Shown one piece after another: positions 45,255-57,028 of a stretch of 64,000 nt of DNA. How positions within the stretch are numbered: position 1 is the stretch's first letter; each line of letters opens with the position of its first letter. The position numbers and the translations under genes were made by a program. The notes under the pieces are model-generated. The model was given only the letters and a program-made list of their open reading frames with translations. It had not been told where the DNA came from and did not search any database. Source of the stretch: Riptortus pedestris (lineage: Eukaryota; Arthropoda; Insecta; Hemiptera; Alydidae); assembly GCA_019009955.1 (NCBI GenBank), contig CM032233.1, positions 113,520,001 through 113,584,000 on the forward strand, in the 5' to 3' direction.

Positions 45255-46194
45255 GTCCGTCACGCAGGGGCTGCGTAAACTAAGCAGATTTCCCTCGTGT
45301 AGTTTAGTAATAGATAAATCTACATACTGCTAACACAACACCACCGAGAATAAATACAAACGGTAATAAGAAATGTTTCATCCAATTTCAATAACCTGCC
45401 GATAGAAAGCGTTAGTTTAGAAATGTATACAAACGGGTCAACCCGCCTCACACCGGAAAGAAAAACAATTACTGAAATATAACTGAATATAACATATTAA
45501 TTTTATTGAGAACTATTTTTTACATCTGGTACTGTAATTAATAATGAGTCAGAATAATTGTTATCTCAATCAATCAAATTTTAGTAGTCCAAAATCTTAA
45601 GACGGGGGGGGGGGGTCACCAGGACATATTTGCATCTATCTCGTATAATAAAGGTCTCTTGAATACAATTTTTGGTATTTAAACTTCGAATAATGTGATT
45701 TATTATGTAGCAGAGTATTGTTTATGTAACATGAGTAGAAGTGGCGGTTTGCTGATGGCTGAAAACTGAAAAATGCAAATATCTCGGCTAATATTCAAGA
45801 TAGTGAACAAATTTATATAACAATATTTATAGTAAATGTAATTTGCAAAATGATTGGTTCTATACAATTTTTCGATTCAACCTATGGTAACGGAGATATT
45901 TGGAATTTTCGAAAATCCTCCCCTCTAAACCCCCCCCCTTCCCCTTGCCCGATTTCAGCCGTTAACGAACTTGATCTTTCTTTTTACATGAAACGACTAA
46001 ATATCGATTTTGGTAACGATTAAACAATAATTGCGACCGCTAGAGCGGTAACAGATAAATATATATATACAGATTTGAACGGACCACATTTTCGTCATCT
46101 CCTAGGTAGGATCGATGGACATTTGAAGAAAAAAGTCGAAAATTCCGTCATGAGTACAACCTCAATAGCTGATTTCCCTTAAGGGAAATCTGCT
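45255..46194 (-). mobile_element. Family A copy, variant B, complete
   Basis: The best long copy, 940 bp: intact hairpin tip, the variant B half (CCTCACACCGGAAAGAAAA; GTCAGAATAATTGTTATCTC; ACATGAGTAGAAGTGGCGG), common interior, short (TA)n at 46059-46068, and full palindrome. Left flank is an A-run of nine, right flank AAAAGTAATG. Confidence 0.94.
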
Positions 46195-46283
46195 AAAAGT
46201 AATGTGGGAAGCACATGATTTCCTTGTTCTCCTATCTAATTAAATAAACAAAATGTTTGGTCACTTTTCTTTTACACATTTTT

Positions 46284-46406
46284 AGCAGATTTCAGAGAAG
46301 TCAGCTATTGAGGTCGTAATAATGACGCGATTTTCAAACCATTTCTTCAAATGTCCATCAATCCTACCCGGGAGATGACGAAAATGAGGTCCATTCAAAA
46401 TTATAT

Positions 46407-46482
<76 letters not shown>

Positions 46483-47238
46483 CACCCACTTGTAAAAAAA
46501 GTTTTATTTGTATATAATACATGGTTTTTGTAGATAATACTTAGTATTTATTAAATTTTATAATCTTTTTTACCTTTAATAGCATTTTATCAATTATTAA
46601 ATGTGTGTTTACAATTAAAATCAAAATGTGATTGGGTAAGAAAATGTTGAAAAAAAAAAATTGAAAAACGAACCATTGTTATTCCAGAAAAAATTAATAA
46701 GATCATCGTTTAGTAGCGCGTGTTTCCTCCTCTTGCCCTTATTACTTCTTGAAGACGCCTCGGCATACTTTTAAGGCATTTTTAAACTTAATTTTGAAAA
46801 AATTAAAAGCCGGAGACTAAGAAATTTGCATTAATTTCAATTGCGTTAATGTCTGAAATCGGACCAGTGGGAGGGGGGGGGGGTTAGTGGGGGAATTGTC
46901 GAAATATCTCCGTTACGTCGAATCGAAAAATTGTATAGAACCAATCTTTTTGCAAATTAAATTTACTATAAATATAGTTATATACATTTATTCTTTATCT
47001 TGAATATTAACCGAGATATTTGCATTTTTATTAAGAGTAATAACAGACTAGATGAAGTCGGTTCTATTCGGGACAATCCTCCGAAAGCTAGTTCGGCCGT
47101 TTCCGTAACTGTTCGGGGCTCGTGAAATTGGTTTAGAGACTCGTTACAACTACCGTTATTAGTAGGCAGACTTCTAAATTGTAAAACCTTGTGGAAAATC
47201 TGCGTAGTTTACACAGCCCCTGCGTGACGGACGTTTTT
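46284..47238 (+). mobile_element. Family A copy, variant A, with Tc1/mariner remnant in its microsatellite
   Basis: AGCAGATTTC start with a damaged palindrome, GGTCGTAATAATGACGCG, then (CA)n(TA)n at 46406-46480. The interior resumes near 46835 with GCGTTAATGTCTGAAATCGG and a G-run and continues to the variant A half, CACAGCCCCTGCGTG and ACGGACGTTTTT. It stands head-to-head with the previous copy, 90 bases away. Confidence 0.88.
46481..46830 (-). mobile_element. Tc1/mariner fragment
   Basis: About 350 bases unrelated to family A begin directly at the end of the TA tract. On the minus strand, 46710-46790 reads SMPRRLQEVIRARGGNTRY and then a stop, which closely fits the C-terminal end of Tc1-like transposases. 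The catalytic core is absent. I could not define its TIRs. Confidence 0.75.
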
Positions 47239-47369
47239 CTTTTTTTTTAATGTCATGTGATCGATGTTTTAGCTGTGTAGTCACCAACTCACCATCGGTG
47301 AGAAGCCCCACTTAATACTTTAGTAGTTTTTTTCTTCTACCCAGTTAGTCATAGTAGAACTACGTGAAA
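47239..47369. other. Short unique spacer before the minisatellite
   Basis: No recognised feature. Confidence 0.4.
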
Positions 47370-50300
47370 ATGGGGAGGCAGCACTACCGGATACCAATTC
47401 AGGGAGACAACACTACCGGTTATCATACTTCCGAGAGGTAACACTGTCGGCAATCACTTCAGGGAGCTAACACTGCCGGTAATCACTTCAGGGAGCTAAC
47501 ACTGCCGGTAATCACTTCAGGGAGCTAACACTGCCGGTAATCACTTCAGGGAGCTAACACTGCCGGCAATCGCTTCAGGGAGCTAACACTGCCGGCAATC
47601 CCTTCAGGGAGCTAACACTGCCCGCAATCACTTCAGGGAGCTAACACTGCCGGTAATCACTTCAGGGAGCTAACACTGCCGGCAATCACTTCAGGGAGCT
47701 AACACTGCCGGCAATCGCTTCAGGGAGCTAACACTGCCGGCAATCCCTTCAGGGAGCTAACACTGCCGGCAATCACTTCAGGGAGCTAACACTGCCGGCA
47801 ATCACTTCAGGGAGCTAACACTGCCGGCAATCCCTTCAGGGAGCTAACACTGCCGGCAATCCCTTCAGGGAGCTAACACTGCCGGCAATCACTTCAGGGA
47901 GCTAACACTGCCGGCAATCACTTCAGGGAGCTAACACTGCCGGTAATCACTTCAGGGAGCTAACACTGCCGGCAATCACTTCAGGGAGGCAACACTACCG
48001 GATACCACTCAGGGAGGCAACACTACCTGTTATCATACCAGGGAGGCAGCACTACCGGTTACCACTTCCGAGCGGCAACACTACCGGTTATCATACCAGG
48101 GATGCCGCACTACCGGTTATCATACCAGGGAGGCGATACTCCCGGTTATCATACCAGGCAGGCAACACTACCGGTTATTACTTCAGGTAGACAACACTAC
48201 CGACTATCACTTCAGAGAGGTAACACTGAAGATAATTAATTCAGGGAGGTAACATTACCGGATACCACTCAGGGAGGCAACACTACCTGTTATCATACCA
48301 GGGAGGCAACACTACCAGCTATTACTTCAGGTAGGCAACACTACCGGTTATCACTTCAGAGAGCTAACACTGCGGGTAATCACTTCAGGGAGCTAACACT
48401 GCGGGTAATAATTTCAGGGAGCTAACACTGTGGGTAATCACTTCAGGGAGCTAACACTGCGGGTAATAAGTTCAGGGAGCTAACACTGCGGGTAATCACT
48501 TCAGGGAGCTAATACTGCGGGTAATCACTTCAGGGAGCTATCATTGCGAGTTATCACTTTAGGGAGGTAACACTGTGGGTTCTCACTGAAGGCAGATAAC
48601 GTACGGGTTATTATTCCAGGGAGGTATCACCACCGGTTATCATACAAGGGAGGTAACACTAGCTGCTATCTCTTCAGGAAGGTAATACTACCAGTTATCA
48701 CTTCAGGGAGGTAACACTAGCTGCTATCACTTCAGGGAGGTAACACTAGCTGCTATCACTTCAGGCAGGCAACACTAGCTGCTATCACTTCAGGGAGGTA
48801 ACACTAGCTTCTATCACTTCAGGGAGGTAACACTAGCTGCTATCACTTCAGGGATGCAACACTAGCTGTTATTACTTCAGGGAGGTAACAGTACCTGTTA
48901 TCATACCAGGCAGGTAACACTAGCTGCTATCACTTCAGGGGGGGGGGGGTAACACTAGCTGTTATTACTTCAGGGAGGCAACACTAGCTGCTATCACTTC
49001 AGGCAGGCAACACTAGCTGCTATCACTTCAGGGGGGGGTAACACTAGCTGTTATTACTTCAGGGAGGCAACACTAGCTGCTATCACTTCAGGCAGGTAAC
49101 ACTAGCTGCTATCACTTCAGGGGGGGGGGGTAACACTAGCTGTTATTACTTAAGGGAGGCAACACTAGCTGCTATCACTTCAGGCAGGCCACACTAGATG
49201 CTATCACTTCAGGGAGGTAACACTACCGGTTACCACTTCAGGGAGGCAACACCACCAGTTATCACTTCAGAGCGGTAACACTTAAGGTAATCACTTCAGA
49301 GAGGTAACACTAGCTGCTATCACTTCAGGGAGGTAACACTAGTTGCTATCACTTCAGGGAGGCAACACTAGCTGCTATCACTTCAGGGAGGTAACACTAG
49401 CTGCTATCACTTCAGGGAGGCAACACTAGCTGCTATCACTTCAGGGAGGTAACACTAGCTGCTATCACTTCAGGGAGGTAACACTAGCTGCTATCACTTC
49501 AGAGGGGCAACACTACGAGTTATCATACCAAATAGGTAACACTACCTGTTATCACTACAGGCCGGTAACACTACCTGCTATCACTTCAGGGGGGTAACAC
49601 TAGCTGTTATTACTTCAGGGAGGTAACACTAGCTGCTATCACTTCAGGCAGGCAACACTAGCTGCTATCACTTCAGGGGGGGGGGGGTAACACAAGGGTT
49701 TATTACTTCCGGGAGGCAACACTAGCTGCTATCACTTCAGGCAGGTAACACTAGCTGCTATCTCTTCAGGGGGGGGGGGTAACACTAGCTGCTATCACTT
49801 CAGGCAGGCAACACTAGCTGCTATCACTTCAGGGAGGTAACACTAGCTGCTATCACTTCAGGGAGGCAACACTAGCTGTTATTACTTCAGGGAGACAACA
49901 GTACCTGTTATCATACCAGGCAGGTAACACTAGACGCTATCACTTCAGGGGGGTAACACTACCTGCTATCACTTCAGGGGGGTAACACTAGCTGTTATTA
50001 CTTCAGGGAGGTAACACTAGCTGCTATCACTTCAGGCAGGCAACACTAGCTGCTATCACTTCAGGGAGGTAACAGTAGCTGCTATTACTTCAGGGAGGTA
50101 ACACTAGCTGCTATCACTTCAGGGGGGTAACACTAGCTGCTATTACTTCAGGGAGGTAACACTAGCTGCTATCACTTCAGGGGGGTAACAGGACCTGTTA
50201 TCATACCAGGCAGGTAACACTAGCTGCTATCACTTCAGGGAGGTAACACTAGCTGCTATCACTTCAGGCAGGCAACACTAGCTGCTATCACTTCAGAGAG

Positions 50301-50827
50301 GCAACACTAGCTGCTATTACTTGAGGGAGGTAACAGTACCTGTTATCATACCAGGCAGGTAACACTAGCTGGTATCACTTCAGGGGGGTAACACTAGCTG
50401 CTATCACTTCAGGGAGGTAACACTAGCTGCTATCACTTCAGGGTGGCAACACTAGCTGCTATTACTTGAGGGAGGCAACACTAGCTGCTATCACTTCAAG
50501 GAGGCAACACTAGCTGCTATCACTTGAGGCAGGTAACACTAGCTGCTATCACTTCAGGCAGGCAACACTAGCTGCTATCACTTCAGGGAGGCAAGACTAG
50601 CTGATATCACTTCAGGGAGGCAACACTAGCTGCTATCACTTCAGGGAGGTAACACTACCTGTTATCATACCAGACAGGTAACAGTATCGGTTATCATACC
50701 GTTCAGGTAACACTACCTATTATCATACCAGGCAGGTAACACTAGCTATTATCATACCAGGCAGGCATCACTACCAGTTATCATACCAGGCAGGTAACAC
50801 TACTGGTTATCATTTGAGGTGGGTAAT
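47370..50827 (+). repeat. 29-bp minisatellite array, about 119 units
   Basis: Consensus CTTCAGGGAGGTAACACTAG followed by CTGCTATCA, 29 bases. Three subfamilies occupy different zones. GGAGCTAACACTGCCGGCAA predominates at 47440-48000 and, with GCGGGTAA, at 48360-48560. A form with ACCGGTTATCATACC lies at both ends and 48000-48360. The AACACTAGCTGCTATCAC form fills 48650-50650. Runs of 7 to 13 G replace GGGAGG at several places. As 29 is not a multiple of three and each frame meets TAA or TAG, the array cannot code for a repeat protein. Confidence 0.97.
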
Positions 50828-51194
50828 TCAACTGGCATTGCGTCTAGCAAAAATGTCCAAAAGAATGTATTCTACTTTTGAAACGTACTACACGACGTGT
50901 TAAGGTTCCGATGGACCTCCAGGGCCGAAACGGTTTAGTGTTGGTAGGCAGGACACAAGATAAATCCCTGAGAAAGCCAGAGTGAAGCAGTGCTGTCGTC
51001 GGTCGCGGAGAGGAGCATCACATTAGTTTACTTATGTACGGAAATACTTCAGAAAAGTTAACTATCATAATGTTGATATTGCTGGAGGTTTTATTTTTAT
51101 CGAGTTCAGCTGTACATCCTTTCCTCTGTAGGCGTTTATATTTATGTATACAGGAGCAGCCGCAACTAGGCGAGTTGGATGAAAGTTAAAATAT
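50828..51194. other. Unassigned spacer
   Basis: Balanced composition between 50890 and 51020, no repeat match and no credible frame. Confidence 0.4.
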
Positions 51195-51910
51195 GTAATA
51201 TAAAATTCAAAATATCTCTGTTAATATAAGTCGAATTGAAAAATTGTATACAGCTAATCTTAATTTGAAAATTGACTGTGCTGTAAATATTGTAATATTC
51301 ATTTATTCACTATCTTGAATAGTAACCGAGGTATGTGCATTTTTTATTTATTAGCCTTCAGCAAACCCCCACTTCTACTCTTGTCACATAAAAAATACTC
51401 TTTTATATAATAAACCACATTATTCCAAGCTTAAATACCAAACATTTTTTTCAAGAGGCCTTTATTATACGAGATACATGCAAATACGTTATGTCGATCG
51501 ACCCCCCCCCCCTTCCACGCCTTCAATTCTTCTTGGATTACTAAAATTTGAGTGATTGAGATAAAAATTATTCTGATTCATTATAAATTACAGTACTAGA
51601 TATTGTAAATAGTTTTCAATAAAATTAGTATATTGTATTCAGACATATTTCAATAATTGTTTTTCTTTCCGTTGAAGAATATTTCTATCTATCTGTTCAG
51701 CTTTGAGAGGTTTGCATTGTTTGTATACAATTCAGACGCTGTCCGTTGGAGGTTATTAAAATTGACTGAAAGATTTCTCATAACCATTTGTATTTATTCA
51801 TTCATTATTCACGGTGGTGCTATGTGTTGCCAGTATATAGATATATCTATTGTAAAACTTAACAAGTGAAATCTGCTTAGTTTATGCAGCCCCTGCGTGA
51901 CAGACTTTTT
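51195..51910 (+). mobile_element. Family A copy, variant B, 5' truncated
   Basis: From AAAATATCTCTGTTAATATA through the variant B half with a C-run (51501-51511) to AACTTAACAAGTGAAATCTG, hairpin (TTTATGCAGCCCCTGCGTGA) and CAGACTTTTT. Its 3' end joins, without spacer, CGTAATCTCCTGGGTAGG of another, minus-strand family A copy. Confidence 0.88.
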
Positions 51911-52017
51911 CGTAATCTCCTGGGTAGGATCGAATGACATTTTACATTTTTTTTTTTTTTTTGAAAATCCCGCCATGAGAACAACCTCAATAGCTGATTT
52001 CCCTTGAGGGAGATTTC
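51911..52017 (-). mobile_element. Family A 5'-end fragment, insertion target of the previous copy
   Basis: CGTAATCTCCTGGGTAGGAT to the palindrome (GATTTCCCTTGAGGGAGATT), with a T-run expansion at 51947-51962. Confidence 0.85.
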
Positions 52018-52105
52018 ATTTATGTCAATATAGACCTATATTCAGATCGGACTATAACTCAATTCAACGAGAGCTACAAGTACAAAGGAAGGATATGTGT
52101 ATATT

Positions 52106-52223
52106 AGCAGATTTCCCGTAAGGGAAATCAGCTATTGAGGTCGTAATCATGACGGAAGTTTTGAAAAATTTCCTCAAATGTCCATCGATCCTACCCAGGA
52201 GATGACGAAAATGAGGTCCGTTC

Positions 52224-52289
<66 letters not shown>

Positions 52290-52782
52290 TTGTCTGTTAA
52301 CACTCAAGTGGTCGCAATTTTTGTTTGATCGTTACCAAACTTCATATTTAAGAGTTTTACGTAAAAAGAAAGATCAAGTTCGTTAATGGCTGAAATCGGA
52401 CCAGTGGGAGGGGGGATTCGAGGGGTGATTTTTGAAAATTCGAAATATCTCCGTTATTATGCGTCGGATCGAAAAATTGTATAGAATCAATCTTATTGCA
52501 AATTAAATTTACTATAAATATTGTTTTATACATTTATTCTGTATCTTGAATATTAACCGAGATATTTGCATTTGTATGCATGTGTGTGGTCGGCAGGAGT
52601 CGGCTACGTTCGGCACTCTCCGCTGAGAGCTAGGGCGGGCCGTTTCGGTAACTGTTCGTCCCTCGTGAATAGTTTTAGAGATTCCTTACTACTACTGTTG
52701 TTATTAGGCGGATTTCTATATTGTAAAACTTCACATGGGAAATCTGCTTAGTTTACGCAGCCCCTGCGTGACGGACTTTTTT
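52106..52782 (+). mobile_element. Family A copy, variant A, complete
   Basis: A 677-bp clean copy: AGCAGATTTCCC, one-base-mutated palindrome, (TA)n at 52228-52283, all interior blocks, variant A half, AACTTCACATGGGAAATCTG, perfect hairpin ACGCAGCCCCTGCGT, GACGGAC and six T. Confidence 0.94.
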
Positions 52783-54311
52783 AAAGCAGTTGAACGCTCA
52801 CTTTGTGTCGTAGCTATTGCCATATCTAACGGCACTTATGACGTTCTAGTCATAAGTGTAGCATTGCGTTTTATATATATTTGTTTGTTTTTTAATATTC
52901 GACTACCTTTGTTGACTTTTATATATATATTTATTTATTTATTTATTCATATATATATTACATGTTTTTGAAAGTATAAATGTTGTGTCACAGAGCACTG
53001 ATGATGGGACGGTTCGCCCCGAAAGTACTTTGCCTGTAATAAAGAAATATTAAGAGTGGAGGTGTTTGACCTTTTTGATCCTTCCGTTGACGATGGACCT
53101 CCACCAGCCAGCCCAAATCCAGAGTAAATATAATTATTCTTACGTATATTTCAAAGGAGCTAATTTTCATCATAAACTGTAGAGATTTATTTAGAGGAGA
53201 ATTTTTTTCTTACTGAAGTTCATTAGATTGGTTTAATGAAAATGATCTTAATATTTTTTTAAAAAATTGAGTTATGATATATTTCTTATTAAATATTGTG
53301 TTAATAGATATTAAATAATATTAATGTAAATAATACACCTCAATATATAAAAGAATAAAATATTCTATTCAAAACACAAACTAATACATCAATCACTTCT
53401 GAAAAAAATAACAAATGAAATTTATATTAATGACATTGATAAAAAAAGTAAATCATTATTATGAAATTCATTGTCTTTACTATATTGATACAGTTATTGT
53501 TCTACTGCCTATTTAAATTTATAAATTATTGGAGAAAACATTTCCTAAGCAATGCAATTTATTTTAAGCAATGAAATAATTGCATTCTCCTCTTTAAATT
53601 AGGAACTTCTTACACCGTTAAATAAGTATTTTTTCTTTATAAAATATAATAACAATCTGGCCATTTTGGATTAGCAAAGTTCTCTTAAATTAAATGCTAC
53701 AGACTGTCATGATTTCAATCATATCAATTTGAAGTAATTATGCTTAGAAACACAGCGCATTTGGATTTGGATATAATATATTAAAAGTACTCCTGAATAC
53801 TCATTAATTTGTTTTATACGTTATGGTAAAATAAGTGTGTAATATGAATTTTTGTTTCTCTGGAATAAAGCTCAGTTGGAGTGGGTATGTGGAGTAAGTT
53901 CAAGGAGTTGCCGCTAGATAGCAGGCCACTACTATTTTTCTATACAAGCTGCTCTCGGACTCTCCTCCCGTTTCCAAAGCTTCGGTACACAGCTCCAGGA
54001 GATATAAGTTCTGCAAAGAAAATATTAAGGCCAACGTATCTTCAATATCATTCCAACGACTTTTGTGAAAACAAACATTTGGATTCTATAACATTTTTCG
54101 AATTTTTTTCTTCAGAGAAATATTTCAAACCAGAATCGCATTAAGAGATCGGAGATACATGATGTTTTGTTGTTAAAATTATTACATCAAGAGGAACATA
54201 CGGAATATATTAACATTTTCTTAGCGCCGGCATCTTTGGCGGTACTAAGGCCGCTTGGGCGATATGCAAGGGGTCTGTACCATAAATAATAATAGACCAT
54301 AAGTAATTTGT
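52783..54311. other. Long AT-rich stretch; one possible Penelope-type 3' motif
   Basis: At 52996-53060 CACTGATGATGGGACGG, GCCCCGAAAGTACTTTGCC and AATAAAGAAATATT have the style of Penelope-like 3' ends. Nothing else recognised up to 54311; the 87-codon frame at 53881-54144 resembles no known protein. Confidence 0.4.
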
Positions 54312-55410
54312 AGACGTTACCATAAGGAAAATCAACTATTGAGATTGTACTCAGGACGCAATTTTCGAAAAATGTCTCAAAATCTCCATTGAGCCTACCT
54401 ATTAGCTCTATGAAGAAAAAAAGAAAAAAAATATATATATAAACTCAACCGCAAAAAAAACTGGACATTTAGATTTAGTCTTATAATTTTGTTAAATACT
54501 TAATATATATGTATATTAATCTTTTTTAATTAAAATAATTGGTTAATCTATAGGTTATTTAAACAAAATCAACCAAAAGTGAATAATTTTTATTGATTGT
54601 TTACAAAAAAATACAAAATAAAAAAAGAAAGATAAATTAACACATTTAAAAAAAAAAATATTCTTCATTTTTATTACAGTGAATGGTAGACTTCCCTACC
54701 CCAAGCGTTTGGCAATGTAACGTAAGCTCCGGCCTTCCATCTAAGTTTGACCCATTATTCTGGACCGAAATAAAAACGAAACATTAATTAAGGAAAATGC
54801 TTGGTTAAAGATGTTTAAATGTGCGAAAAACTACTTACAGTTTAGAATAGATCTACTTCACGACAAATAAATCTAATCTGAGTTTTATCTAATTGTTTAC
54901 TAATCCTGAAGGGATTAGTTCATTGGACTTAGACTCTACATTCTCTGTAATAACTAGAATACCCACACAAAGAAACACATTGCTGAAAGATAGCTTTTAA
55001 TACGACAAATATGAAGTGTCCGGTTTTTTTTGCGGTTGAGTGTATATATTTGCCTGCTAACACCCTAGCAGTCGCAATTTTTGTCTGATTCTTAGCAAAC
55101 TCGATTTATGGGCGTTTTATGTAAAACTAAAGATGAAGTTCGTTAACGGCTTAAATCTGAATTCAAAATATGTTCATTAGTATGGATAATCATATGTAAC
55201 CAATCTTGTTGTAAATGTGATTTCTATAAATGTTATTCTATACCCTTTTTCTCTGTCTTGAATATTAACAGAGACTTTTGTATTTTTTTAATTATCAGCC
55301 TTGAGTCATTTAGTCAAACGCACTTTTACTTTTAAGTGAATATTTCATGAAACATCTGAATACATGTTTTTAAAGACCCAAAATTGTTTTCAACGTATCT
55401 TTACTTTTTT
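54312..55410 (+). mobile_element. Degraded family A copy with a Tc1/mariner element in its microsatellite
   Basis: The left part (AAGGAAAATCAACTATTGAG, ACTCAGGACGCAATTTTCG, CCATTGAGCCTACC) runs to TATATATATA at 54431-54440. It resumes at 55044 with ATATATTTGCCTGCTAACAC and continues through AACGGCTTAAATCTGAATTC and TATGTAACCAATCTTGTTG. The 3' tip is lost. Confidence 0.75.
54442..55043 (-). mobile_element. Tc1/mariner non-autonomous element with HTH remnant
   Basis: TIRs ACTCAACCGCAAAAAAAAC and, inverted at 55019-55042, the same with CCGGACA in place of CTGGACA. TA lies on both sides, inside a TA tract. On the minus strand near 54690-54760 the frame reads MEGRSLRYIAKRLG, like the first helix-turn-helix of Tc1-type transposases. 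Stops follow and the DDE domain is missing in these 602 bases. Confidence 0.78.
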
Positions 55411-56229
55411 TTAATATAATTATTCTTTATTGAGTAACAATACATTTACAAAATAATTTATAGTGTTCCTTCTGACCACTACAATATTACAAAAAGAAAC
55501 ATAAAATATGATTTTCTATTTAAGTAGAAGATTGCTTATAAATGCAATTGACTAAGAGTAGGCTGTCATATTGCAACTTAGTGAATACTAGATTATTTTA
55601 AAAATTAACAAATTTAAGTGATCTTACGAGCTAATAACATTAACAAGTACAAAATTTGTTATATATATATATATATATATATATCTAAATATGATTGCAG
55701 GTAAAATAGACAACAAATATTTATGAGATGGGATAGATTCAAGTACATTGTGTGATGACTTCGTCAATTAAGATTTTATTGACCGCCCACTACTACTTGT
55801 CGGATTTTTATTTGAAAATAGAAAAGGTATGGTGAAATCAGATCAGGAGTATTAAAAAATAAATTACTCATAACTTACCAATTATTATACCACTCCGTAC
55901 ATACGAGTTCATATATTCTTCCTAGATAAATATCATAGCTCCTTAATACTGTCTCAACATTCAATCTTTAAAGAGCTGTTATTAGAGTATTTAAAATTAT
56001 GAAAATAGTAGAAATATGCCTACTTTTCTTATGATTATTAAAGGTTTATAGACCTAAAGAACTTGAAAATAGAACTCATGTCTTTTAATGAATGGGTGCT
56101 TTTAGTGAACCCCATACTTGGAGAAAATATTTATAACGTACTGTTTTTTTATTCTAGAAGGTTTTTGTCCATTGAATTGTCTATTTTAGAAATGTTTCTC
56201 AATTGAGGTTTCATGACTTGGTTCAGGAT
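55411..56229. other. AT-rich stretch with (TA)n and a family A scrap
   Basis: (TA)n at 55661-55683. CGCCCACTACTACTTGTCGG at 55785-55804 and the following bases match the tail of the degraded family A fragment near 38450. Otherwise nothing recognised. Confidence 0.45.
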
Positions 56230-56239
56230 TCAATTTCTC

Positions 56240-56453
56240 TAATATCCTAGCCAGGTGCCTTTAATCACACATGGTTAGCCTAGAGCGGCGAGTTCAATTC
56301 CCGTCTGGACATAAGGAATTTATTTAGTGACGAATCCATTAAATAAAATCCTTATTCCCACCCTGGCTAGAAAAGGGTGTTAGGTTGCTTGTAGATAACC
56401 CGTCCCAATTAGCAACAGTAGCAAATAGTGGACGTCAATAAATAATAATAATA
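56240..56453 (+). mobile_element. tRNA-derived SINE
   Basis: A pol III A-box-like TAGCCAGGTGCC (56248-56259) is followed 30 bases later by a B-box-like GAGTTCAATTCC (56290-56301), a tRNA-like spacing. The tRNA-unrelated body has ATTCCCACCCTGGCTAGAAA, GATAACCCGTCCCAATTAG and TAGTGGACGTCAATAA and ends in (AAT)n. Partial minus-strand copies at 42330-43165 show it is repetitive. The parental tRNA cannot be named by eye. Confidence 0.75.
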
Positions 56454-56507
56454 TTTCTACAATAACCATCAATCGTACATAGAAGGTGACAAAACCATAA
56501 CCGTTCA

Positions 56508-56552
<45 letters not shown>
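56454..56552 (+). mobile_element. Family A scrap with (TA)n
   Basis: ACCATCAATCGTACATAG, AAGGTGACAAAACCATAA and CCGTTCATTCATAT correspond, heavily mutated, to the block before the microsatellite; (TA)n at 56513-56552. Confidence 0.55.
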
Positions 56553-56555
<3 letters not shown>

Positions 56556-57028
56556 TTCACTTTAGAGAACTTAAACCGCCCTTCATGCGATATTCGAGGG
56601 ATTATTGATCAGACAATTACGTAGAGAGTCATTAACTAGCATAGGATTACCATTAAACAAGGAGGCAATATTATATGGGGAAGGGGGAGAGTAATGGTCC
56701 GTCCACCAGTGCCTGTGGCCGGGATCTAGGAGAGTCAAAATCCTAAGTCATTCTCAGGGGTTGTCAGACCTATATACTTCCTTTACAACAGCTGTGTACA
56801 TATATATCTATGTATACATATTCGTGGGTGTGTGCATTTGTCACAAAACAACCTCATGGTTACAATTTATAATTAATCGTTATAAATCTCGATATTTGAC
56901 CTTTTGCGAAATACGGAGATGGGAGGGGGTAAAATATAAGTTTTTATGTCACAGGCTTTTCCCGTTATATCAAGAAATGTTAAGCAATCAATCTTGTTGT
57001 TGGTAAACTAAAGCCCTACAATTGTTGG
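56553..57028. other. Unassigned stretch
   Basis: No repeat match or credible gene; a frame of 81 codons at 56761-57006 resembles nothing known. Confidence 0.4.

Noticed and set aside
47370..50827. CRISPR-like array (29-bp repeats)
   Set aside because: The units are contiguous with no unique spacers, subfamilies vary within the unit, there are no cas genes, and the context is eukaryotic.
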